A DNA stretch of 7,474 nt. Source: HyVt-560 sp964577195 (lineage in GTDB: Bacteria > Pseudomonadota > Gammaproteobacteria > UWMA-0217). Both the position numbers and the translations under genes were made by a program. Of the stretch, positions 1 to 5,222 are shown piece after piece. The stretch spans positions 1 through 7,474 of the forward strand of contig CAZNYF010000140.1 in NCBI GenBank assembly GCA_964577195.1, written 5' to 3'. The first letter of the stretch is position 1. Each line of letters starts with the position of its first letter. Under the pieces are notes generated by a model. That model was not told where the DNA came from, searched no databases, and saw only the letters and a list, made by a program, of their open reading frames with translations.

Positions 1-42
1 CTGATACGTCATTATCAGGTTGAAGAAGTACTGGTCAGTTAG
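1..42 (+). CDS. possible C-terminal tail of a rightward gene cut by the window edge
   Basis: Reading from base 1 gives 13 sense codons (LIRHYQVEEVLVS) and a TAG at 40-42. The other two rightward frames meet stops within about 20 bases. The tail is too short to assign to a family. If real, this gene converges on the PilZ-like gene, leaving 27 bases between the two stop codons. The alternative is that the edge is simply intergenic; a minus-strand ATG at 10-12 could equally begin another gene, but it has no ribosome binding site in front of it. I claim only an open frame, not a function. Confidence 0.3.
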   Translation: MIRHYQVEEVLVS

Positions 43-64
43 AGTAGAGATTGCTGATTGTCTT

Positions 65-79
65 TCGTTTTACAAACGA
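65..79. other. small hairpin over the stop codon of the PilZ-like gene
   Basis: TCGTTT (65-70) and AAACGA (74-79) form a perfect 6-bp stem with a 3-base loop, and it includes the TAA stop of the leftward gene (70-72). There is no T-run on the downstream side in either direction, and the stem is AT-rich. It is therefore not a convincing intrinsic terminator. Confidence 0.35.
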
Positions 80-1851
80 CTCCATAAATCTTCAAATTCT
101 TCACGTGACTTCACTGTTTCTTCTTTTACCGTAGAAGAACGATAGAAAAACTGGGTATAGAAGCTTGGGCTTTCTCCCAGGCTGTTTAGTTCGATCCTGA
201 GTTTTTTACCCAGCATGCTAATTTCCAGGATATCTCCGAGGGTAAAAAATTGGTTGGGAACGAGAATGCTGGGGGGTTGTTCTATGGTTTTCATACCGGG
301 CAGCATCAAGGCCTCTATCGGCATAGTCTCTGACTGATTGCGGTTTGCAATTGAGTCAACCGAGACTACCAGCGCGCGCGGAGCAATCAACTGAACACCT
401 ATTTGCAGCCCGCCATCATTAGGGTTTTTGATCCAGCGAGTGATACCGATTCGCCAGTGATGGATGTTGTATTCTTTTTCTCTCAATGCCATTAATTCAC
501 CAACGCGCGCCAGACTGGGCGTTTCTTTCTTCCATTCCAGCCCGTAACCTGCGGCACCGGTATTGATAACCTGCCAGTCCAGCCAAGTATCTGGCTGACC
601 GGTTTTTTGTGCCGGACTGCTGCTGATCTCTCCGCCAAGCATAATGTCGTTGCGATAGGTGGGATCGAAAGTAGATAGGTCAGAATGTGTCTGCGCTGCA
701 AATGAATTGTTGCCGGTGTGATAAAACTGGTCAGATAGACGATCGTCAGAAGGGCTGTTTAAATGGCTGCCAACAAATAATTCTTCTCGGGTAAATTCAG
801 GCTGAAGATCATCGTGGATGGCAGAGATAATTCGATGTAAACCAATGGCTGCGACAATCCCCCGATTGGTTGAAACGCGACTAAAGCGTCTTTTTTCTTC
901 CGCACTCCAGGTGTTGATGAGTCGGCGGATCAGTTGCGGGTCGAGTTGTACTTTACTAAAGCCCGCTTTGATCGGGGCATCGCTTGACGAGTCAGCGATA
1001 TCGTTCAACGTGCTGATTAGCCGTGTCAGATCAAAACCGCGCAAATTTGAGAAGGTGGTGATATCTGCCAGCGGAATAAATGCGGGTGGCTCTGAAGATT
1101 TTAGGCTGACCACATGCACGCGGCCATTGGAGTCTGGGATCAGTTTCTTGGTAAAACTAGCCAGATGCATGGCAGATTCAAAATAGGTTCTCAGCTTGTC
1201 AGATTCCCCTGAGCGCAGGCGCAAGGGTTGCGTCATCGCCAGCAAGCACACCTGTTTAAATACGTCGCTAATGGTTGAACCTTCCACGGTCGTATAATCT
1301 TTATCGACAACCATGGTGTCAGCAAATTGGTTGTGTTCGGCGAAGCCTTGTAGACGGTGAATATCATGCCAGGTACTGCTGGGGTCGATACGATAAATGG
1401 CGGCGTTACAGGCGACTGATTCTTCGAGGTAGCGTATTGCGCGGTGGGTGGCAATCATCAACGATTTTGGATCAATCTTGCCGCCTTTGGCAGCGCTGTC
1501 ATGCACGACGTGTTTATAGGCAACTGCGGCTTCGAGCAATAATGCGTGGTTGAGTTTGGTTATTTGAGCACTTTTCCCCAGTAGCGGAAAGGTCACGCCA
1601 TGCAGGTGCTTACGCAGGTGTTTGAGTACCAGTCGCACCATTGGCTTGAGCTGCTCCATAATTTCGAAGCGGGTACGCGGATTAATTTGTTGACGATTAA
1701 GGTTGCGCAGGCATTTGTAAACCTGGCGGGTGGTCTCACCCATATTGACCAGCTCTAGCCCATTTTGCCATTTTTTAACCAGCCGCTGATTGTTAGGCGA
1801 TGCCTGGATTTCTTCGAGACTGGCAGTGTATTGGGGTAGGTGGAGATTCAT
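70..1851 (-). CDS. PilZ-like domain protein, putative cyclic-di-GMP-related regulator
   Basis: This is a 593-residue soluble protein with no signal peptide or membrane segment. Residues 1-300 look mainly alpha-helical (for example LVLKHLRKHLHG near 74-85) and match no enzyme I know. The C-terminal part resembles the divergent PilZ-type proteins of Pseudomonas-like bacteria. It has RRFSR at 321-325 (an RxxxR pattern) followed by an 'IGLHRII' stretch. After a low-complexity linker rich in Ser, Asp and Asn (about 360-420) comes a beta-rich barrel-like segment with VINTGAAGYGLEW (428-440), a 'RVGELMALRE' strand and 'WRIGITRWI'. NTGAAG (430-435) aligns with the PilZ D/NxSxxG motif but has Gly where Ser is usual. 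The family assignment is fairly secure; cyclic-di-GMP binding is inferred and may be degenerate. ATG at 1851 is the only good start and has no clear Shine-Dalgarno sequence. It probably forms its own transcription unit, 175 bases after the epmB stop. Confidence 0.72.
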   Translation of the reverse strand: MNLHLPQYTASLEEIQASPNNQRLVKKWQNGLELVNMGETTRQVYKCLRNLNRQQINPRTRFEIMEQLKPMVRLVLKHLRKHLHGVTFPLLGKSAQITKLNHALLLEAAVAYKHVVHDSAAKGGKIDPKSLMIATHRAIRYLEESVACNAAIYRIDPSSTWHDIHRLQGFAEHNQFADTMVVDKDYTTVEGSTISDVFKQVCLLAMTQPLRLRSGESDKLRTYFESAMHLASFTKKLIPDSNGRVHVVSLKSSEPPAFIPLADITTFSNLRGFDLTRLISTLNDIADSSSDAPIKAGFSKVQLDPQLIRRLINTWSAEEKRRFSRVSTNRGIVAAIGLHRIISAIHDDLQPEFTREELFVGSHLNSPSDDRLSDQFYHTGNNSFAAQTHSDLSTFDPTYRNDIMLGGEISSSPAQKTGQPDTWLDWQVINTGAAGYGLEWKKETPSLARVGELMALREKEYNIHHWRIGITRWIKNPNDGGLQIGVQLIAPRALVVSVDSIANRNQSETMPIEALMLPGMKTIEQPPSILVPNQFFTLGDILEISMLGKKLRIELNSLGESPSFYTQFFYRSSTVKEETVKSREEFEDLWSRL

Positions 1852-2026
1852 ATATTGTTACAAACAGGCTCTGACCTTCATTAGTTCGTTCTAAACTATA
1901 GCGGATTAGTTTGCTGATAACGAAACCTAAATCACAGAGCGATCGCGTCTTGACAGGCTTGCAGAGAATATTTGCTGTGGTTCTCAGTTGAAGATAGGAC
2001 AATTTAGATCATCATTTGAATGGGTC
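1852..2026. other. intergenic region between epmB and the PilZ-like gene
   Basis: This 175-base stretch separates two leftward genes. I see no reading frame worth calling and no GC-rich hairpin with a T-run that would terminate epmB. A weak dyad crosses the epmB stop (ATCATC 2008-2013 and GATGAT 2033-2038). The half nearest the PilZ-like gene holds a nested inverted repeat and a possible -10 box, so it most likely carries that gene's own promoter and leader. Confidence 0.5.
1885..1924 (-). promoter_or_regulatory. nested inverted repeat with candidate -10 upstream of the PilZ-like gene
   Basis: On the plus strand the order is TTCGTT (1885-1890), AAACTA (1893-1898), an 8-base centre, TAGTTT (1907-1912) and AACGAA (1919-1924). 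The outer arms pair with each other and the inner arms pair with each other, all perfectly over 6 bases. Read leftward, 1895-1900 is TATAGT, a good -10 match 44 bases before the ATG at 1851. The upstream -35 position is poor: the outer arm reads TTCGTT, with an 18-base spacer. Either a protein-binding operator over the promoter or a leader hairpin would fit. The repeat is directly visible; the role is inferred. Confidence 0.35.
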
Positions 2027-3037
2027 TTATACGATGATTGTTTTTGCGGGTCTATCAGGAAGGTCCTGAACTAGCCGAGGAAGCAGATATCCGGACAGTT
2101 GACTGCTGAGTTGCTGATAAATTTTCCGGCTCTGCTGGATAGCGATATCAAAATGCGCAGCACCGGCTACCTTGTCGAGGACGTGCAGGTAATACGGTTG
2201 AACTCGAAACTCAAAGAGCTTGTGAGAGAGTTCTGCCAGTATTTCGGCATTATCATTAATGTTTCGCAGCAGCACTGTCTGGTTGTACAGTGTGATACCG
2301 ACATTGCTCATAGCAGCAAGCGCTTCTCCCACCTGGTGGTTTAACTCGTTGGGATGATTGGTATGGATGACCACCACGGCGTGCAATGGCAGTTTTTGCA
2401 GCCATTGCAAAAATCTCTCATTAATTCGTTCGGGTAACACAACTGGCAGGCGAGTATGAATTCTGAGGGTTTTTAAATGTGGAATGGCGGCAAGTTGATT
2501 GGCTAAATCGGCAAGCTGCTCATCCGGCAATGTGAGTGGGTCACCGCCACTTAAGATGACTTCACTGATTTCAGAATGCTCGGTTAGATATTCAATGGTT
2601 TGCTGCCAATGGTTCCCTGAGGTTACCGCATCGCGATAAGGGAATTCACGACGAAAACAATAGCGGCAATGGATCGCGCAGGCAGGGCTGGTGATGAGTA
2701 ATGCTCGATTCGTATATTTATGAATCAGGCCTGGTACGGGCGAGGCATTGAGATCGCCCACCGGATCGCTGGAATAGTTGGCGGGTTTAAGCGTGGTTTC
2801 TTCGGCTTGAGGTAGAATTTGCAGCAGCAGCGGGTCGTTTGGATCGCCTTTTGTGATTCGCTGCAGATAGCTTCTTGGCGCTTTAATTTTGAATTGATGA
2901 TGTCCACCGACAATCTGCGGTAGTAGCTCAGGGTCGAGATCCAGCGCGCGCAGCAATTGTTTTGGGTCGGTGATTGCCTCATCCAGCAATCTGCGCCAAA
3001 GCGGTGTTTTTTCCTGAGCAGCAATTCGGGTTATCAT
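2027..3037 (-). CDS. epmB: EF-P (R)-beta-lysylation protein EpmB, lysine 2,3-aminomutase family
   Basis: EpmB is a cytoplasmic radical-SAM, PLP-dependent enzyme that converts L-lysine to (R)-beta-lysine, used by EpmA to modify EF-P. Counting from ATG at 3037, the 336-residue protein has the family cluster motif CAIHCRYC with C120, C124 and C127 as [4Fe-4S] ligands, SGGDPL at 163-168, LRIHTRLPVV at 191-200, and PYYLHVLDKVAGAAHF near 281-296. K332 in the C-terminal PAKT matches the lysine that holds PLP in this family (inferred by alignment from memory). Length is close to E. coli EpmB (about 342). An in-frame GTG at 3076 would add 13 residues, but it leaves only 20 bases to efp and adds sequence unlike homologues, so I prefer 3037. 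It is divergent from efp-epmA, its functional partners. Confidence 0.96.
   Translation of the reverse strand: MITRIAAQEKTPLWRRLLDEAITDPKQLLRALDLDPELLPQIVGGHHQFKIKAPRSYLQRITKGDPNDPLLLQILPQAEETTLKPANYSSDPVGDLNASPVPGLIHKYTNRALLITSPACAIHCRYCFRREFPYRDAVTSGNHWQQTIEYLTEHSEISEVILSGGDPLTLPDEQLADLANQLAAIPHLKTLRIHTRLPVVLPERINERFLQWLQKLPLHAVVVIHTNHPNELNHQVGEALAAMSNVGITLYNQTVLLRNINDNAEILAELSHKLFEFRVQPYYLHVLDKVAGAAHFDIAIQQSRKIYQQLSSQLSGYLLPRLVQDLPDRPAKTIIV
2382..2413. repeat. epmB: overlapping alternative hairpins inside epmB
   Basis: TGCAATGGC (2382-2390) is a perfect 9-bp complement of GCCATTGCA (2401-2409) across a 10-base loop. TTTTTGCA (2393-2400) is a perfect 8-bp complement of TGCAAAAA (2406-2413) across a 5-base loop. 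The two stems share bases 2406-2409, so only one can form fully. They lie in the coding sequence for FLQWLQKLPLHA. The pairing is certain; any function is inferred. Confidence 0.5.
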
Positions 3038-3096
3038 TGCGATTGATCTTATACTCTTCGCACTGAAGAATCCCACCTAACAACGACCAAACTCTT
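3038..3096. promoter_or_regulatory. efp: epmB/efp divergent promoter region
   Basis: These 59 bases must hold the start signals of both epmB (leftward) and efp (rightward). TATACT at 3050-3055 is a strong rightward -10 candidate that would start efp RNA near 3062 with a leader of about 35 bases, though no good -35 is seen. The same bases read leftward give TATAAG (3048-3053), which would start epmB RNA almost at its ATG. No Shine-Dalgarno sequence precedes the efp ATG. The -10 call is visible sequence; its use is inferred. Confidence 0.4.
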
Positions 3097-3663
3097 ATGG
3101 CTAGCTATAACACCAATGAATTTCGCAGTGGCTTAAAACTGATGCTCGATGGCGATCCCTGCAATATTGTCGAAAATGAATTTGTAAAACCAGGTAAAGG
3201 GCAGGCGTTTAGCCGCGTCAAAATTCGTAATCTTAAAACCGGGCGAGTGGTGGACAAGACATTTAAGTCTGGCGAATCAGTTGAAGCTGCTGATGTGGTT
3301 GATGTAGATATGCAGTATCTCTACAACGATGGTGAGTTTTGGTACTTCATGGATCAGGAAACCTTCGAGCAAGTCGAAGCTGGCGAAACCGCAGTGGCTG
3401 ATTCCAGGAAATGGTTAAAAGATCAGGATGTTTGTCAGGTGACGCTTTGGGATGGGGTGCCATTAAGCGTGCAAGCACCCAACCATGTCGAGCTAGTTGT
3501 CACTGCGACGGAACCCGGTGTGCGTGGCGATACCGCTCAGGGCGCAACCAAGCCTGCAACCGTAGAAACCGGCGCTCAAGTAAAAGTCCCCTTGTTTGTG
3601 GATGAGGGCGATATTTTGAAAATTGATACCCGTACCGGAGAGTATCTGTCCAGAGTTAGATAG
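3097..3663 (+). CDS. efp: translation elongation factor P, lysine-modified type
   Basis: EF-P binds between the P and E sites of stalled ribosomes and speeds peptide bond formation at consecutive prolines. The 188-residue product matches the E. coli protein in length and nearly throughout. An N-terminal KOW-like domain (about 1-65) carries the loop FVKPGKGQAF (29-38) with Lys34, the residue modified in the EpmA/EpmB pathway. Two OB-fold domains follow, with landmarks YLYNDGEFW, a GDTA-type turn near 149-152, KVPLFV and the closing RTGEYLSRVR. Lysine rather than arginine at the tip excludes the EarP rhamnosylation type, which agrees with the neighbouring epmA and epmB. ATG at 3097 gives the family N-terminus (MASYNTNEFRSGLK) although no Shine-Dalgarno sequence is seen. 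It lies 9 bases before epmA and is probably co-transcribed with it. Confidence 0.98.
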   Translation: MASYNTNEFRSGLKLMLDGDPCNIVENEFVKPGKGQAFSRVKIRNLKTGRVVDKTFKSGESVEAADVVDVDMQYLYNDGEFWYFMDQETFEQVEAGETAVADSRKWLKDQDVCQVTLWDGVPLSVQAPNHVELVVTATEPGVRGDTAQGATKPATVETGAQVKVPLFVDEGDILKIDTRTGEYLSRVR

Positions 3664-3672
3664 CGGATACTT

Positions 3673-4605
3673 GTGGCTTCCTGGAAACCCACTGCCAGTT
3701 TAGAGACCCTCCAATCACGTGCAGCGATGCTGCGCCAGATTAGACTCTTTTTTGATCAGCGCAATGTGCTGGAAGTTGAAACTCCGGCTTTATCCAGCGC
3801 AGCGATTAGTGATCCAGCCATCCATAGCATTGCAGCAGGCAATCGCTACCTGCATACCTCCCCCGAGCTAGCCATGAAACGCCTGCTTGCGGCTGGCAGC
3901 GGAGATATTTACCAGATCTGTAAAGTCTTCCGGGATGGCGAGTCCGGTCGCAATCACAATCTGGAATTCACCTTGCTGGAATGGTATCGGCTGGGATGGA
4001 ATGCCGATCAATTACAGGCAGAAACAGTGACACTGATTCAGTCGCTCACCGAAATGTCCCTTGCCGTGACACCTGTAAACTATTGCGAATATTTCAAGCA
4101 AATACTGTCGGTAAACCCACTCAATAGTTCTCGCGATGAGCTACACGCTGTGGCCAGATCGCACAATCTGGATCTAGAGGGTGAGATGTCCGAGGATGGT
4201 TGGCTCGATCTACTTTTCTCGCTGGTTATTGTCCCAATATTCCCCGAAGACAGGCTCACTATTGTAACTGACTATCCTGCGAGTCAGGCGGCACTCGCCA
4301 GACTCAATCCAGATGGCGAAACCGCTGCACGATTTGAAGTGTTTTGGGGGCAAACTGAGTTGGCAAATGGATACCATGAATTGTTAGACCCGCAAGAGCA
4401 AAGACAAAGGTTCGAGCAAGATCAAAAAATCAGGGCCGCTACCGGTTTACCAGTGATGCCGCTGGATGAGCGTTTTCTAGCTGCGCTGGAAACTGGCTTG
4501 CCAGACTGTGCAGGCGTCGCGTTAGGACTGGATCGGTTGCTGATGAAGATGAGCGGACTGGATCATATTGATATGGTAATCCCTTTTCCGGTTAGCAGAG
4601 CGTAA
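3673..4605 (+). CDS. epmA: EF-P lysine34 (R)-beta-lysyltransferase EpmA (PoxA/GenX/YjeA)
   Basis: EpmA is a paralogue of the catalytic core of class II lysyl-tRNA synthetase. It activates (R)-beta-lysine with ATP and transfers it to Lys34 of EF-P instead of to tRNA. At 310 residues it lacks the anticodon-binding domain of LysRS, as expected (E. coli EpmA is 325). Visible landmarks are motif 1 (about 11-38, ending VLEVETP), HTSPELAMKRLL (61-72), motif 2 running from FRDGESGR to EWYR (86-106), ELANGYHEL (229-237) and motif 3 GVALGLDRLLM (281-291). The start is GTG at 3673, giving MASWKPTAS, which aligns with the conserved ASW of homologues; a weak GGA (3665-3667) precedes it. It begins 9 bases after efp. 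It ends 42 bases from the convergent smpB. Confidence 0.96.
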   Translation: MASWKPTASLETLQSRAAMLRQIRLFFDQRNVLEVETPALSSAAISDPAIHSIAAGNRYLHTSPELAMKRLLAAGSGDIYQICKVFRDGESGRNHNLEFTLLEWYRLGWNADQLQAETVTLIQSLTEMSLAVTPVNYCEYFKQILSVNPLNSSRDELHAVARSHNLDLEGEMSEDGWLDLLFSLVIVPIFPEDRLTIVTDYPASQAALARLNPDGETAARFEVFWGQTELANGYHELLDPQEQRQRFEQDQKIRAATGLPVMPLDERFLAALETGLPDCAGVALGLDRLLMKMSGLDHIDMVIPFPVSRA

Positions 4606-4647
4606 GAATAATTGTTACCGGTAGAATCAGCGAGTTTTGATTGAAAA
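4606..4647. other. epmA/smpB convergent gap
   Basis: This 42-base gap sits between two converging stop codons. It contains the perfect palindrome TACCGGTA (4616-4623). An AT-rich hairpin, TTGATT (4637-4642) with AATCAA (4646-4651), overlaps the smpB stop. Neither has the GC-rich stem plus T-run of an intrinsic terminator, so read-through into antisense RNA, or Rho-dependent ending, is possible (inference). Confidence 0.4.
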
Positions 4648-5115
4648 TCAATGCGACAGCGTGCGAGCCTTTTGCCGCTGCCAGTCGCGATCTTTCTCGG
4701 TGGCTCGTTTATCGTGTTGCTTTTTACCTTTTCCGAGTCCGATGCTGAGTTTGACTTTGCCTCGGCTCCAGAAAAGCGACAGTGGCACCAGCGTATAGCC
4801 TTTGCGATCAACAGCGCCAATGAGTTTGTCTATCTCTTTGCGGTGCAGCAATAATTTTCTCTCTCGCGTCTGCTGCGGGCTGATATGTGTTGATGCGGAG
4901 ATTAGCGGGGTGATATGACAGCCCTGTAAAAATACCTCGCCGCGATGGAGAATTGCATAACTTTCCTTGAGTTGAACGCGCCCATCACGGATACTTTTAA
5001 CCTCCCAGCCTTCCAGTACCAGACCGGCTTCAAAGGTTTCGTCGATATGGTAATCAAATCGCGCTTTTTTGTTCTGCGCGATGGTTGCGGGAGACTTTTT
5101 CTTTTTCTTTGCCAT
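4648..5115 (-). CDS. smpB: SsrA-binding protein SmpB
   Basis: SmpB binds tmRNA and brings it to the empty A site of stalled ribosomes for trans-translation, releasing the ribosome and tagging the nascent peptide. The 155-residue protein matches the family along its length. It has a Lys-rich N-terminus, ATIAQNKKARFDYHI (10-24), EAGLVLEGWEVKSIRDGRV (29-47), an ITP...STH segment (68-77), RERKLLLHR (84-92), GYTLVPLSLFW (106-116) and the basic tail KGKKQHDKR (129-137). His134 corresponds to E. coli His136 by alignment from memory. E. coli SmpB is about 160 residues, so the tail is only slightly short. The ATG at 5115 is the family start, but the purine run GGGGA directly abuts it rather than lying 5-9 bases upstream. 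The tmRNA gene ssrA is not in the window. Confidence 0.98.
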   Translation of the reverse strand: MAKKKKKSPATIAQNKKARFDYHIDETFEAGLVLEGWEVKSIRDGRVQLKESYAILHRGEVFLQGCHITPLISASTHISPQQTRERKLLLHRKEIDKLIGAVDRKGYTLVPLSLFWSRGKVKLSIGLGKGKKQHDKRATEKDRDWQRQKARTLSH

Positions 5116-5222
5116 TCCCCAATATACCGGTTGGGTGGGTAGTGAGGCAATGCTGGTAACCTGAATTTCTCGCCATCACGAGCGTTTTGTTAACTAGCTA
5201 AACAATCATCGAGAATGTAGCT
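5116..5222. other. smpB/symporter divergent region
   Basis: These 107 bases separate smpB from the rightward symporter gene and should contain both promoters. On the symporter side there is a short dyad, TTGTT (5187-5191) and AACAA (5201-5205) around a 9-base centre, about 18 bases before the ATG. A GAGAA ribosome-binding-like site lies at 5211-5215, 7 bases before the ATG. I cannot identify a convincing rightward -35/-10 pair. Confidence 0.4.
5121..5150 (-). promoter_or_regulatory. smpB: candidate smpB promoter
   Basis: Read leftward, TTGCCT (5145-5150; 4 of 6 matches to the -35 consensus) is followed after 18 bases by TATATT (5121-5126), a good -10. Transcription would begin within a few bases of the smpB ATG (5115), giving little or no leader. 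The boxes are visible, while promoter activity is inferred and may be coincidental. Confidence 0.4.

Noticed and set aside
65..79. Hairpin TCGTTT/AAACGA as a terminator for the PilZ-like gene
   Set aside because: The stem is short and AT-rich, with no T-run on either exit side.
1939..1946. GCGATCGC octamer, the HIP1 repeat of cyanobacteria
   Set aside because: I noticed only this copy and the genes are plainly gammaproteobacterial; a single 8-base palindrome is expected by chance.
1950..1955. Perfect TTGACA on the plus strand
   Set aside because: No -10 box lies at suitable spacing and no rightward gene follows.
2055..2069. TCAGGA/TCCTGA hairpin near the epmB 3' end as a terminator
   Set aside because: It is inside the coding sequence, has a 3-base loop and is not followed by a T-run on either strand.
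3038..3076. GTG at 3076 as the epmB start
   Set aside because: The 13 extra residues are unlike the family N-terminus and would leave only 20 bases to efp; ATG at 3037 fits better, though neither has a clear ribosome binding site.
5215..5220. ATG TAG minimal start-stop just before the symporter ATG
   Set aside because: It falls within the ribosome binding region and is most likely chance; no evidence of translation can be drawn from sequence.
4606..5222. tmRNA gene (ssrA) next to smpB
   Set aside because: Neither side of smpB has room for or sequence like the tRNA-like domain and tag frame of tmRNA.
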